A stretch of 64,000 nt of DNA from Streptosporangium oxazolinicum (GTDB lineage: Bacteria > Actinomycetota > Actinomycetes > Streptosporangiales > Streptosporangiaceae), in contig NZ_BAABAQ010000015.1 in assembly GCF_039537505.1 (NCBI RefSeq), forward strand, positions 124,001 through 188,000, written 5' to 3'. The notes beneath the pieces are model-generated. The model was not told the origin of the DNA. It did no database searches and saw only the letters and a program-made list of their open reading frames with translations. This document shows positions 27,260 to 39,313 of the stretch, piece after piece (the stretch's first letter is position 1; every line of letters begins with the position of its first letter). Position numbers and translations under genes: made by a program.

Positions 27260-28981
27260 ATGCCTCCCGCACCGAAGAAACGCCGTCGCACCCCGCGCCA
27301 GCTGCTGCGGGGTGTGCGGCGCCGCGCCCGGCGCGTGGCCGGCCGGGCGCGCCGCGTCTTCTGGCGTTCGCTCCAGCTGCGCGTGGTCACCAGCACGATG
27401 GTCATCTCCATCGTGGTCGTCGCCGTGCTCGGCGTCTTCCTGATGCAGCAGATCATCAGGACCACCCTGGAGACCAGGGAGATCGCGGCCAAGAGCGAGG
27501 CGCAGGCCGACAGGAACGCGGTGCTCGGCTATCTCAACCAGCCCGCCGCCGAGGCCGCCAAGCAGCCCGTCGAGCCGGGCCAGGCGCTGCAGCCGGCGGG
27601 GAGCAGCCCGCTCAGCCAGGCCACGGAGGCGCTCGCGCGGCGCGCGGGCTCGGCCAGCCGATACTCGGTGATCATCCGTAACGAGACGCTGCCGGGGGCG
27701 TTCTACGGAACCACGAACATCGACCCCGTCAGCATCCCGTCCAGGCAGCGCGACGAGCTGTTCAAGAAGGAGGCGGGCGAGGACAGCACCTGGTACACCC
27801 CGCTGTACTACAAGGGGCAGCCCGAGCAGCCGGTGCCCGGAATGATCATCGGCACCCGCCTCGACTCGTCGTACGAGATCTACCACCTGGTCCCGCTGGA
27901 CAAGGAGGAGCGGACGCTCGCCTCGGTGCAGCAGATGATCATCCTCGTCGGCGCCGGTCTCGTGCTGCTGCTGGCCGCGATCTCCTCCCTGGTCACCCGC
28001 CAGGTCGTCACGCCGGTGCGGCTGGCCAGGCAGGCCGCCGAGCGGCTGGCCGCCGGGCGCCTGGACGAGCGGCTGAAGGTACGCGGCGAGGACGACCTGG
28101 CCCGCCTGGCCACCTCCTTCAACGAGATGGCCGCCAACCTGGCGCTGAAGATCCACCAGCTGGAGGAGCTCTCCCAGGTCCAGCGCCAGTTCGTCTCGGA
28201 CGTCTCGCACGAGCTGCGCACCCCGCTGACCACCGTGCGGATGGCCGCCGACCTGCTCTTCGACGCCCGCGAGGACTTCGACCCGATGGCCGCCAGGTCG
28301 GCCGAGCTGATGCAGAACCAGCTCAACCGGTTCGAGGCGATGCTCGCCGACCTCCTGGAGATCAGCCGCTACGACGCGGGCGCGGCCGACCTCGACGTCG
28401 ACCCGGTGGACGTCAGGGACGTGGTGCTGCGCGCCGTCGCCGACTCCGAGGCGCTGGCCGAGCGCCACTCCACCCGCTTCGACCTGCGCCTTCCCGGCGA
28501 GCCGTGCATGGCGGAGATGGACAGCCGCAGGGTCGAGCGCATCCTGCGCAACCTGCTGTTCAACGCGATCGAGCACGGCGAGGGCCGCGACGTCGTCGTC
28601 TCGGTCGCCGCCGACAGGGACGCGGTGGCGGTGGCGGTACGGGACCACGGGGTGGGGTTGAAACCCGGCGAGGAGAACCTGGTCTTCGATCGGTTCTGGC
28701 GGGCCGACCCGTCCCGGGCGCGCACGATCGGCGGCACCGGCCTGGGGCTGGCCATCTCCCGCGAGGACGCCATCCTGCACGGCGGCTGGCTGCAGGCGTG
28801 GGGCTCGCACGGGGAGGGGTCGCAGTTCCGGCTCTCGCTGCCCAGGGTGGCCGGGGCGGTGCTCAGGGGTTCGCCCCTGCCGCTCGTCCCCCCGGAGGTG
28901 GAGATGCGACGCACGTGGCGAGGACACGTCACGCCGGTGCTGTCGCCGGCGGCGGCCGACGGGGGACGCGATGCCGACTAG
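27260..28981 (+). CDS. mtrB: MtrB sensor histidine kinase
   Basis: 573 residues. A basic N-terminus (~40 residues) and TM1 (~45-65) precede an extracytoplasmic sensor region (~70-215), TM2 (~225-245), HAMP, HisKA with VSDVSHELRTPLTTVRMA (His317) and HATPase with GTGLGLAISREDA. Its last 11 bases overlap the start of lpqB. It phosphorylates MtrA; LpqB modulates this in mycobacteria. Confidence 0.95.
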   Translation: MPPAPKKRRRTPRQLLRGVRRRARRVAGRARRVFWRSLQLRVVTSTMVISIVVVAVLGVFLMQQIIRTTLETREIAAKSEAQADRNAVLGYLNQPAAEAAKQPVEPGQALQPAGSSPLSQATEALARRAGSASRYSVIIRNETLPGAFYGTTNIDPVSIPSRQRDELFKKEAGEDSTWYTPLYYKGQPEQPVPGMIIGTRLDSSYEIYHLVPLDKEERTLASVQQMIILVGAGLVLLLAAISSLVTRQVVTPVRLARQAAERLAAGRLDERLKVRGEDDLARLATSFNEMAANLALKIHQLEELSQVQRQFVSDVSHELRTPLTTVRMAADLLFDAREDFDPMAARSAELMQNQLNRFEAMLADLLEISRYDAGAADLDVDPVDVRDVVLRAVADSEALAERHSTRFDLRLPGEPCMAEMDSRRVERILRNLLFNAIEHGEGRDVVVSVAADRDAVAVAVRDHGVGLKPGEENLVFDRFWRADPSRARTIGGTGLGLAISREDAILHGGWLQAWGSHGEGSQFRLSLPRVAGAVLRGSPLPLVPPEVEMRRTWRGHVTPVLSPAAADGGRDAD

Positions 28982-30821
28982 GGCGGAAAGGGCGCGACAC
29001 CGGCCGGAGCCGGCGGGAGGCGCCGCGCGGTACGGGCCCGCGTCGAGGACGGGCGCGCGGAACGCGGGGACGGTGGTCCTGGCGATCGTCCTGCTCTGCG
29101 GGGTGAGCGCCTGCTCGGTCATCCCCACCGGCGGCAAGTCCGTCGTCGCCGTCGAGAACGAGCGCAAGGGCAGCCCGCTGGGCGACCCGTACGCGCGGGT
29201 CATCGCCATGTCGCCGAAGGCCGACTGGTCGCCCGAGGAGGTCGTCACCGGCTTCCGCGCGGCGATGGCGAGCCTCGACGACTCCGGCTTCCAGGTCGCC
29301 CGCAAATACCTCACCGGCGACTTCGCCGCCAAGTGGAACCCGCACAGCGGCGTCACGGTCTACCGCCAGGGCGAGTACGAGAGGTTCGCGCCCCTGCGAG
29401 AAGAGGACAGTCAGGCTCAAGTAACGCTTAAAGGTGCCAAAACCGCCATCATTGACCAGGATGGCCGATACCGCCCGAGTGGTGGTCCGCTGAACCAGCC
29501 CTTCACGCTCGCCAAGGGACCGGGCGGTGAGTGGCGCATCAGCGCGGCCCCCGACGGTCTCCTGCTGTCCGAGGCCGACGTCGCCCGCGGCTACCTGCCC
29601 GTGGACCTGTACTTCCTCGACTCCCAGTGGAAGGGGCTGGTGGTCGACCAGGTACGGGTGCCGATCGACCCGGGCGCCAACTTCGCCAAGACGACGGTCG
29701 AGCGGCTGCTGCGAGGGCCGAGCAGCTCCCTCAAGGACGCGGTGCGCACCGCCTTCACCGGCACCGAGCTCATCGACGTCACCACCGAGAACAACAGGGT
29801 CGTCGTCGACCTCACCCGGCGGGTGGACCCCGACCTGATCGACCCGATGGCGGCCCAGCTCGCCGCGACGCTCGCCGCGCTCACCAAGGGCGGCTGGGGC
29901 TTCGAGGTCAAGGTGAACGGCGAGCCGTACTATCCCGACGCGCCCCTCCAGATCGACGCCCAGGAGCAGTCGAGCTTCGATCCCTGGACGACCCCCGACG
30001 CCGTCTACCCGTTCTATCTCACCGACGGCGCGCTGCGGCTGCTGGACAAGGAGAACGTCGGGCGCCCCGTGCCGGGCAGGGCCGGTCAGAAGGGGGGCGG
30101 GCTCACCCTCCCGGCGATCAGCGGCCAGCCCGTGCAGCAGGTGGCGGCGCTCTCCGGGGACGGCAGGAGCGTCTCCGTCGCGCCGCTCGCCGCGGGCGGC
30201 GAGTGGCGGGTGTGGGCCACCGGGGTCTCCCTCGCCCCGCCGGCCTGGGACCGCTACCACACGCTCTGGACGGTCGACCGGCCCAACGACCATACCTCGG
30301 TCATCACCCGGCACGACGGCGACAACAAGCACCAGTACCGGGTGGCCGCCCCCGACCTGGAGACGCTCCACGTCGAGTCGCTCAAGGTCGCGCGGGACGG
30401 CGTGCACGTCGCGGTGGTCGTCAAGGACGGACTGGGCGAGCAGGTCCAGGTCGGCACAGTCATCGGGGAGCGGGAGGGCACCCGCATCACCAACCTCCAG
30501 ACCGTGGTCGACACCGACGGCAATCGGACGATCAAGGACATCGCCTGGAAGGACGGCAAGACCCTGTACGCGCTCACCGGCAAGTCGGAACTGCTCGAAG
30601 CCTCGGTCACCGCCGAGCCCAAGTCCCTGCCCTTCGACTCGCGAATCGAGAGCATCACCGCCCTGGACGGCACCTTGCTCGCCGGGGCGAGGGACGAGCA
30701 GGGCGCCCGGCAGGTCCTGTTCTGGAACTCCGCCAAGTGGGAGGCGCTGATCAAGAACGAGATCGGGACGACGGACTTCACCGAGAACGGCCCCTCCTCC
30801 CCGGCCTTCCCCCTCGGCTGA
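28971..30821 (+). CDS. lpqB: LpqB lipoprotein, GerMN and beta-propeller domains
   Basis: 616 residues from ATG 28971, overlapping mtrB. An unusually long ~33-residue basic N-region precedes the hydrophobic segment and lipobox LLCGVSAC (Cys48). The mature part begins SVIPTGGKSV, followed by a GerMN domain (~180-320) and a propeller domain to the C-terminus. LpqB interacts with the MtrB extracellular domain. The stop codon lies in the first unit of a downstream repeat array. Confidence 0.93.
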   Translation: MPTRAERARHRPEPAGGAARYGPASRTGARNAGTVVLAIVLLCGVSACSVIPTGGKSVVAVENERKGSPLGDPYARVIAMSPKADWSPEEVVTGFRAAMASLDDSGFQVARKYLTGDFAAKWNPHSGVTVYRQGEYERFAPLREEDSQAQVTLKGAKTAIIDQDGRYRPSGGPLNQPFTLAKGPGGEWRISAAPDGLLLSEADVARGYLPVDLYFLDSQWKGLVVDQVRVPIDPGANFAKTTVERLLRGPSSSLKDAVRTAFTGTELIDVTTENNRVVVDLTRRVDPDLIDPMAAQLAATLAALTKGGWGFEVKVNGEPYYPDAPLQIDAQEQSSFDPWTTPDAVYPFYLTDGALRLLDKENVGRPVPGRAGQKGGGLTLPAISGQPVQQVAALSGDGRSVSVAPLAAGGEWRVWATGVSLAPPAWDRYHTLWTVDRPNDHTSVITRHDGDNKHQYRVAAPDLETLHVESLKVARDGVHVAVVVKDGLGEQVQVGTVIGEREGTRITNLQTVVDTDGNRTIKDIAWKDGKTLYALTGKSELLEASVTAEPKSLPFDSRIESITALDGTLLAGARDEQGARQVLFWNSAKWEALIKNEIGTTDFTENGPSSPAFPLG

Positions 30822-31229
30822 GCGGTCTTTCCCTTCGGGGGTCGGGGGCCCTTCCCGAGGCCATACGCTGAGCGGTCCTTCCCGAGGGCCTACGCTGAGC
30901 GGTCTTCCCGAGGGCTTGGGCCGAGTGGTCTTTCCCGGAGTCCCGGACCGAGGGCTTTTCCGGAGGTCTGGGCCAAGCGGTCCTCCCCGGGGCCTGATCC
31001 GGGCGGCCCTTCCCGGCGGGCCGGACCGAGTGGTCTTTTCCGGGGCGCTCTCCCGTGGCGCGAGGCCCGGGGGGCGTGATATGTGGCCCTCTCCCTGGGG
31101 TGAGGCGCTTTGCGGAGCGGCCCATCCCGGCTCCGGGCGGGGCCGGCCGGCGCCTCCCGTCGGGGCTTGAACCCCCCTCGGGTACTCTGGGCTGGGCTTT
31201 TTGTCGGTGCCATATGAAACCTTGGATCC
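30822..31229. repeat. Intergenic tandem repeat array after lpqB
   Basis: 408 bases without a gene. From 30818 to about 31053 lie eight imperfect 25-27-base units (starts near 30818, 30868, 30895, 30922, 30949, 30974, 31000, 31027; the first interval is longer). The consensus is roughly CGAGCGGTCTTTCCCGGAGGCC. The remaining 170 bases precede comF and include an AT-richer spot, GTGCCATATGAAACC, near 31207. Confidence 0.65.
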
Positions 31230-31934
31230 GTGACGACCGCCATGCTCGACCTGATCCTGCCGCCCCGTTGCGCCGGATGCGACGCGCCGGGCGCCCTCGT
31301 CTGCCCTCGGTGCGCGACGGAGCTGCACGGGGCGCCCGCCCTCCGGATGCCCGATCCCATCCCGCCCGGCCTGCCCGATTGCTGGTCGGCGGCCGAATAC
31401 ACCCCCGCCGTGCGGCGGGCCATCATCGCCTACAAGGAGCGCGGTCGCACGGCCCTCGCCCCTCCCCTGGCCGGGGCCCTGGCCCTCGCGGTCGCCACGG
31501 CGGCCGGCGAGCGGCCGGTGCTGCTGGTGCCGGTGCCCAGCGCCCGCCCGGCCCTGAGGCGTCGCGGGCACGACCCGGTGGTCCGGCTCGCGGGGCTGGC
31601 GGCCGGTTATCTCCGCGAGGCCGGCTGGCCCGCGAGCGTGGCGAGGGTGCTCGCCCAGCGCCGCCGCGTCGCCGACCAGACGGGGCTGAGCTCTCCCCAG
31701 CGGGCCGCGAATCTGTCCGACGCCTTTACGGTCACGATCGGCCGCAACGCGCCTGTGCCGCGCTCCTGGGGCGGTACGGAGGTGATTGTGCTGGTCGACG
31801 ATGTCGTCACCACCGGTGCGACGCTCGCGGAGGCGGCCAGGGCGATGCGCGAGGCGGGGGTCACGCCGTCCCTCGCCGCCACGGTCGCCGCGACACGCCG
31901 GAGATCCAGAACCGATGATCGTGACGGAGGGTGA
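31230..31934 (+). CDS. ComF family protein, phosphoribosyltransferase-type
   Basis: 234 residues from GTG 31230; ATG 31242 is an alternative and neither has a strong ribosome site. An N-terminal zinc-ribbon has Cys14, 17, 25 and 28. The PRTase fold ends with the PRPP-binding motif VIVLVDDVVTTGATLAEAARAM. It is related to ComFC of DNA uptake, but in actinobacteria it is a conserved neighbour of hpf and secA whose role is not settled. Confidence 0.87.
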   Translation: MTTAMLDLILPPRCAGCDAPGALVCPRCATELHGAPALRMPDPIPPGLPDCWSAAEYTPAVRRAIIAYKERGRTALAPPLAGALALAVATAAGERPVLLVPVPSARPALRRRGHDPVVRLAGLAAGYLREAGWPASVARVLAQRRRVADQTGLSSPQRAANLSDAFTVTIGRNAPVPRSWGGTEVIVLVDDVVTTGATLAEAARAMREAGVTPSLAATVAATRRRSRTDDRDGG

Positions 31935-32455
31935 GACGGCGAGCTGTGACGGGCCTCACTCCGGCGCCACATCTCACTGTCCCCGCGGTGCCTTCCGGGC
32001 TGCTCAACGGATGCGGGAAGCCTTCGTCTATCATGCCGCCGACCCGCGAGGGCACGGTTCCCCGAGAGCCGGTCGCCTACCTCTGAATTACGCAAAGTGA
32101 TCCTTTGGCCGTTCGTCAGGCTGACATTCGGCCGGGATGCGGATAGCGTCTGAGCCATGGCACCCGCTCGGGTCCGTGGTTGCACCGGACCGACCTCCGC
32201 GAGGAGGCCGGCCCGGCTAGCCGATGCCAGCCGCAGGCCAAACGGTCCACGTAAGACGACTTTTCGTCGATCGATCACGGTGCGGCTTAGAGGTAAGTCC
32301 TGCCTTCCCAGGGAGCCAGATGTTCCTTGCCAGAAGAGAAGGGCATGTAGTGGCAAAGAGCTGCGAAACCCTCAGCAGGCGGATGTGGGGACGAAGACCA
32401 GGTCGGCCGAGCGGGTGTCGCAATACCACCGTCGAGATTCGAAGGGGGGCTGTGC
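31935..32455 (+). ncRNA. Long structured leader upstream of hpf; candidate raiA-type RNA
   Basis: 521 bases without a credible gene. CTGACA (32121-32126), 17 bases, then TAGCGT (32144-32149) form a good housekeeping promoter, giving a leader of about 300 bases to the hpf start. Within it, 32185-32216 is a 14-position stem with two mismatches capped by a GCGA tetraloop. Further hairpins occur at 32255-32268 (GACGA-CTTT-TCGTC) and around 32330-32380 (TTGCCA/TGGCAA). A large structured RNA upstream of raiA/hpf genes (raiA motif) has been described from Firmicutes and Actinobacteria. The identification rests on position and structure, not on a model match. Confidence 0.5.
32121..32149 (+). promoter_or_regulatory. 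Probable housekeeping promoter for hpf leader
   Basis: CTGACA, 17-base spacer, TAGCGT, close to the actinobacterial primary-sigma consensus TTGACA-17-TAGGAT. Predicted transcription start near 32156. Confidence 0.55.
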
Positions 32456-33118
32456 ATGGAGATCATCGTCAAGGGTCGGCACACCGGAGTGAGTGACCGA
32501 TTCCGTGACCACGTGAACACCAAGCTGGCCAGGATCGAGCGTTTGGACCACAAGCTCATTCGCGTTGACGTGGAGGTGTCCAAGGAAAGTAATCCCCGCA
32601 TCGTCGACCAGCGAGAGCGCGTCGAACTCACCATCCACTCACGTGGTCCCGCGGTACGGGCGGAGGCCTCGGCCGACGACCGTTTCGCCGCCCTTGACAT
32701 CGCACTTGGCAAACTTGAGGGACGGCTGCGGCGTCTCGCCGACCGCAGGAAGATCCATCATGGCAACCACTGCCCGCCGTCCGTCGCCGAACTGACGGCC
32801 ACCGCGCTCGCCGAATCGTTCGAGAGCGCCCCGGCCAGCCTGCTTACCGAGCAGTCACTGACCGAACCTCATGCCGAGGCCGACCCCGTGGTGGAGGACA
32901 AGAGCATCATCCCGATCCAGATGGATGGTGACGGGCCGCTGATGGTCAGGGAGAAGTTCCACGAGGCCGATCCGATCACCGTCGATCAGGCCCTTCTCGA
33001 AATGGAACTGGTGGGACACGATTTCTATCTCTTCCGTGACAAGGAGAGCGGGCAGCCGAGCGTCGTATACCTCCGACAGGGGTACAACTACGGCGTGCTG
33101 CGGCTCGTCGAGCCCTGA
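32456..33118 (+). CDS. hpf: Ribosome hibernation-promoting factor, long form
   Basis: 220 residues. The N-terminal ribosome-binding domain (~1-105) starts MEIIVKGRHTGVSDRFRDHV and includes DRFAALDIALGKLEGRLRR. A variable linker leads to the C-terminal dimerisation domain (~155-220) with REKFHEADPITVDQALLEME and YNYGVLRLVEP. Long HPF dimerises 70S ribosomes into 100S particles in stationary phase. It is preceded by an exceptionally long leader. Confidence 0.93.
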   Translation: MEIIVKGRHTGVSDRFRDHVNTKLARIERLDHKLIRVDVEVSKESNPRIVDQRERVELTIHSRGPAVRAEASADDRFAALDIALGKLEGRLRRLADRRKIHHGNHCPPSVAELTATALAESFESAPASLLTEQSLTEPHAEADPVVEDKSIIPIQMDGDGPLMVREKFHEADPITVDQALLEMELVGHDFYLFRDKESGQPSVVYLRQGYNYGVLRLVEP

Positions 33119-33212
33119 CGAACGCGTTCGAAGATCCTCTCCGACCAACCGAGGACCATGAAACCCGTGTAATCATGGCGGTCCACCGGCTCTGGCCCCC
33201 CGAGGAGGAGGC

Positions 33213-33917
33213 GTGACGGAACCCGACGACGCAACCGGCCCGACCGGACGCGGCGAACCGATTCGCGTGCTGATCGTTGACGATCACGCGCTGATCCGCC
33301 GCAGCCTGGAGATGGCGCTGGCCGCGGAGACGGACATCGAGGTTGTCGGCGAGGCGAGCGACGGACAGGAAGCGATCGAGCTCGCCGACCGCCTCACTCC
33401 GGATGTCATGCTCATGGACGTCCGGATGCCACGGAGGAACGGCATCGAGGCCACCCGCGAGATCAAGGCCTCGGTGCCGAGCACGCGGATCATCATGTTG
33501 ACGGTGAGTGACGAGGAGGAGGATCTCTTCGAGGCGATCAAGGCGGGTGCCACCGGCTACCTGCTGAAGAACGTCCAGCTCGACGAGGTCCCGGAGGCCG
33601 TCCGCGGCGTCCACGAAGGGCAGTCGCTGATCAATCCGGCGATGGCCGCCAAACTCATCAGTGAATTCGCCAACATGAGCCGCAAGGAGGCCGAACGGCC
33701 CCCGCAACTCCCCGTTCCACGCCTGACCGAACGGGAGATGGAGGTGCTCCGCCTCGTCGCGAAGGGGATGAACAACCGCGAGATCGCCAAGCAGCTGTTC
33801 ATCTCCGAGAACACCGTGAAGAACCACGTCAGAAACATCCTGGACAAGCTTCAGCTCCACTCCAGGATGGAGGCGGTGGTCTACGCGGTCCGCGAGCGGA
33901 TGCTTGAGATCACCTGA
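33213..33917 (+). CDS. Orphan LuxR/NarL-type response regulator
   Basis: 234 residues from GTG 33213 with GGAGGAGG just upstream. The receiver has IVDDH, phosphoacceptor Asp69 (LMDVRMPRRNG) and ATGYLLKN. The LuxR domain has LTEREMEVLRLVAKGMNNREIA and ISENTVKNHVRNIL. No kinase gene is adjacent. Location between hpf and secA is conserved in many streptomycete-like genomes. It probably responds to a kinase elsewhere or acts without phosphorylation. Confidence 0.88.
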   Translation: MTEPDDATGPTGRGEPIRVLIVDDHALIRRSLEMALAAETDIEVVGEASDGQEAIELADRLTPDVMLMDVRMPRRNGIEATREIKASVPSTRIIMLTVSDEEEDLFEAIKAGATGYLLKNVQLDEVPEAVRGVHEGQSLINPAMAAKLISEFANMSRKEAERPPQLPVPRLTEREMEVLRLVAKGMNNREIAKQLFISENTVKNHVRNILDKLQLHSRMEAVVYAVRERMLEIT

Positions 33918-33926
33918 CGCGCGCCA

Positions 33927-33957
33927 GGTGCGGTGACCGTCCGACGGTCACCGCACC
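33927..33957 (+). terminator. Terminator after the orphan response regulator
   Basis: Perfect 14-base-pair stem GGTGCGGTGACCGT / ACGGTCACCGCACC with a CCG loop. Confidence 0.75.
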
Positions 33958-34153
33958 CCGGCTCGGGCACACCGTTCCCGGTGAGACGTCCCGGCTCGGG
34001 AGGCCCGGCGAGCCGGTGAGATGTCCCGGTTCAGGGGAACGATCCGGCTTCGAAGGTCGCCCCGGCCCGGAAGGTTCGTCTCGGCCCGGGAGACGGTCTG
34101 GTCCGATAGAGGGTCTGGTCCGGCGAGAATCCCAGCTCAAGGGGCGTTCCCGC

Positions 34154-35344
34154 TCAGGGGGCGTCCTGGTTCAGGGCGTCCTGAAGGGGCCCGGCCAGCA
34201 GGGGGTCGACGCGCTCGACCCGGACGGCCTCGCAGCCGACCCAGCTCGCGGCCTCCCACAGCGCACCGGCCAGCGAGGCGGCGCCCCTGCCCGGCGTGAC
34301 GCCGGGTTCGAGACTCACCTGGCGGGCGACCAGCGTGGACCCCTCGCGGGCCGGGTCGATCCGCCCGATCAGCCGTCCCCCGGCCAGGACCGGCATCGTG
34401 AAGTAACCGTGGACACGCTTCTCCTTGGGCACGTACGCCTCAAGACGGTGGTTGAAACCGAACACACGGGCGGTGCGGGCGCGATCCCAGACGAGGGAGT
34501 CGAACGGGGAGAGCGGGGTCGTGCGGTGGCGGCCCCTGGGCTCGGTCTCCAGCGCGGCCGGGTCGGCCCAGGCGTCGGCGGACCGCTCCGGCCACCCGGC
34601 GACGCGGACGGGCACCAGCCCGGCGGACCCGTCGAGCAGGCACCTGTCGAGCAGCAGGGCCTCGGGCGCCTTCAGGCGCAGGAAGTCGACGAGGTCGGCG
34701 CGGGTGGCCACGCCGAGCGCGGTCCCGGCGACCCCGGCGAGGCGGGTGACGCACTCGGCGTCGGACAGCTCCTCGGCCAGCAGGTCCGCGGGGACCACGC
34801 GCTCGGCCAGGTCGTAGACGCGGCGCCAGCCCACCCTGCGCGTGCAGACGACCTCGCCGGTGTCGAGCAGCCACTCAATGGCGATCTTGGAGTCGGACCA
34901 GTCCCACCACGGGCCGCCCTTCTTGGCCCCGCCGATGTCGGCGGTGGTGATCGGGCCGCTCTCGCGGACCAGGTTCAGCACCTTGTCGACGCTGTCGGGC
35001 ACCTCGTGCCAGCGGAACTTCCTGGCGCGGAAGTATCTCCGCCTGAAGGCGTACAGCGCCCAGTCGCCGATCGGCAGGACACACGCGGCGTGACACCAGT
35101 ATTCGAAGGCCCGCGCGGGCTCGTCCCAGTAGGCCCGCTCGACCTCCTGCCTGCCGATGGCGCCGAGACGGGCGTACGCGACCAATTCGTGGGAGCGGGC
35201 CAGCACGGAGATCGTGTCGAGCTGGACGGCTCCGAGGCGGCGCAGGGTCGCGGGGGCGCCTCCTCGCCGGGCCTGCGCGCCCAGGAACCCCTGGGCGCGC
35301 AGGATGACGCGGCGGGCCTCGTCGGCGGAAAGAGAAAGGTGCAT
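34154..35344 (-). CDS. Winged-helix DNA glycosylase, YcaQ/AlkX-like
   Basis: 396 residues from ATG 35344; a TTG 21 bases earlier is a weaker alternative. Begins MHLSLSADEARRVILRAQGF. LGAVQLDTISVLARSHEL carries the Q-x-D motif used by AlkX/YcaQ interstrand-crosslink glycosylases. Three winged-helix-like segments follow (KVLNLVRESGPITTADI, FLRLKAPEALL). The C-terminal barrel includes LSPFDSLVWDRARTARVFGF. Likely unhooks alkylated or crosslinked bases and may protect against a self-made DNA-damaging metabolite (inference). Confidence 0.85.
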   Translation of the reverse strand: MHLSLSADEARRVILRAQGFLGAQARRGGAPATLRRLGAVQLDTISVLARSHELVAYARLGAIGRQEVERAYWDEPARAFEYWCHAACVLPIGDWALYAFRRRYFRARKFRWHEVPDSVDKVLNLVRESGPITTADIGGAKKGGPWWDWSDSKIAIEWLLDTGEVVCTRRVGWRRVYDLAERVVPADLLAEELSDAECVTRLAGVAGTALGVATRADLVDFLRLKAPEALLLDRCLLDGSAGLVPVRVAGWPERSADAWADPAALETEPRGRHRTTPLSPFDSLVWDRARTARVFGFNHRLEAYVPKEKRVHGYFTMPVLAGGRLIGRIDPAREGSTLVARQVSLEPGVTPGRGAASLAGALWEAASWVGCEAVRVERVDPLLAGPLQDALNQDAP

Positions 35345-35730
35345 GACCGCCCCAGGGGGAGACAACAGGTCGTGGGCCGAGGCTAGCGCCTGACACCGAC
35401 GAAAAGGCTACGCCGGTGTCCGGGTATCCGTGGCCGGGATGAACCGGGATGAACGATGTCGAGCGGGGTGCTCCTCGCCGGGCGTTCGGTTTATGACGCG
35501 GGTCACGGGATCGCGCGTCGCGGAGCGTGATCCCTGCCGACCGCCGTCGCGCCGGGCGTCCACTCCGGAACGCGGGCCGCGAGACCGCGGAGTCGTGGCT
35601 TTCGCCGCGCGGGGGTGTTCGGCCCGCGCGGGTCACGAGGTCACGACGCCGCGGGGTCACGAGGCCGCGAGGCCGTGGCTTTCGCCACGCGGGGTGTTCG
35701 GCCCGGTACGTGGGTCGCGAGGCCGGGTGT
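35345..35730. repeat. Intergenic with ~80-base direct repeat
   Basis: 386 bases with no gene. CGTGGCTTTCGCC-CGCGGGG-TGTTCGGCCCG occurs at 35594-35626 and again at 35674-35705, separated by GC-rich sequence containing further GGTCACGAGG copies. The DUF-like small membrane gene ends at 35731, so the repeats lie at its 3' side. Confidence 0.5.
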
Positions 35731-36048
35731 TCAGCCCAGGATGCCCCGGACCCCGCCGTTCATCGCGCGGGGGGCCTCGACGACGATGTCCTGGAAGACG
35801 CGGAAGACCAGGATGAGGACGCCGCCCATGACGCAGACCGCCGTACCCATCCAGAGGACGAACCAGTTCGGGCCCAGGCAGAGGGCGACCCCCGCGATGG
35901 TGAAGCCCAGCAGGATCACGGTCACCGCCAGCCAGGACGACGCCCGGCCCCCGTGACCTCCCGGGCCCTTGTGGACCGCGGGACCCCCGTCGCCTCCCTG
36001 GGCCTCGTGGCCCCCGCCACCCACCCGACCGGTGTCCTCCGCCATCAC
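35731..36048 (-). CDS. Small two-helix membrane protein (HGG-x-SSW type)
   Basis: 105 residues; ATG at 36048 or 36045. A Gly/His-rich N-terminus leads to HGGRASSWLAVTVILLGFTIAG and a second helix WMGTAVCVMGGVLILVFRVF. It resembles small actinobacterial HGxxPxxW membrane proteins often adjacent to secA or trp genes. Function unknown. It is transcribed away from secA. Confidence 0.6.
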   Translation of the reverse strand: MMAEDTGRVGGGGHEAQGGDGGPAVHKGPGGHGGRASSWLAVTVILLGFTIAGVALCLGPNWFVLWMGTAVCVMGGVLILVFRVFQDIVVEAPRAMNGGVRGILG

Positions 36049-36309
36049 GGCTTCTCCATCTTCGAGTCCCGGGCACGGAGACGCGCCCGTGCGGTTGATC
36101 CATCACGGACGTGACAAAGGGCGACATACCCTTTGAAGCTGGTCGTACTCTCTCAAAGAAGCGGGCAAGGAACTCCATGGGCCACAAGAGCGTCTTTCAG
36201 GGTGGCTGTGTCTGGTGGCGGAACCGCCTACGATGGCAGCGGAGAACCATGTCTCGTCCTCAGCCGGGCCGGTCCGGCCGTGGAAGACCTGCGAGGAGCT
36301 TTACCTAAA

Positions 36310-39123
<2,814 letters not shown>

Positions 39124-39129
39124 CCGTCC

Positions 39130-39167
39130 CCGGAGGGCCCGCACCGCGCACGGTGCGGGCCCTCCGG
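39130..39167 (+). terminator. Terminator after secA
   Basis: Perfect 17-base-pair stem CCGGAGGGCCCGCACCG and complement with a CGCA loop; also serves the convergent gene. Confidence 0.8.
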
Positions 39168-39313
39168 CGTATCCGGCCTCCGTTGCCTCCCGTGTGGAAC
39201 GCGGCGGGCGGGAGTGTTACGGCTTCACGGGACTTCAGGGGGTTTCAGGGGCCGCCTCCCGGAACGAGCGCGGCCGGTCGGCGCGCGACGAGCCCTCCGC
39301 TACGGGACGCGGG

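Noticed and set aside
32200..32496. Small plus-strand frames in the hpf leader
   Set aside because: No ribosome sites, no recognisable domain, and the region is better explained as structured RNA.
33119..33130. CGAACGCGTTCG palindrome resembling a LexA box
   Set aside because: GAAC and GTTC are separated by two bases rather than the four of actinobacterial SOS boxes, and it lies just after the hpf stop.
36133..36309. Upstream in-frame extension of SecA
   Set aside because: The extra residues are not SecA-like, and a ribosome site plus homology start at GTG 36310.
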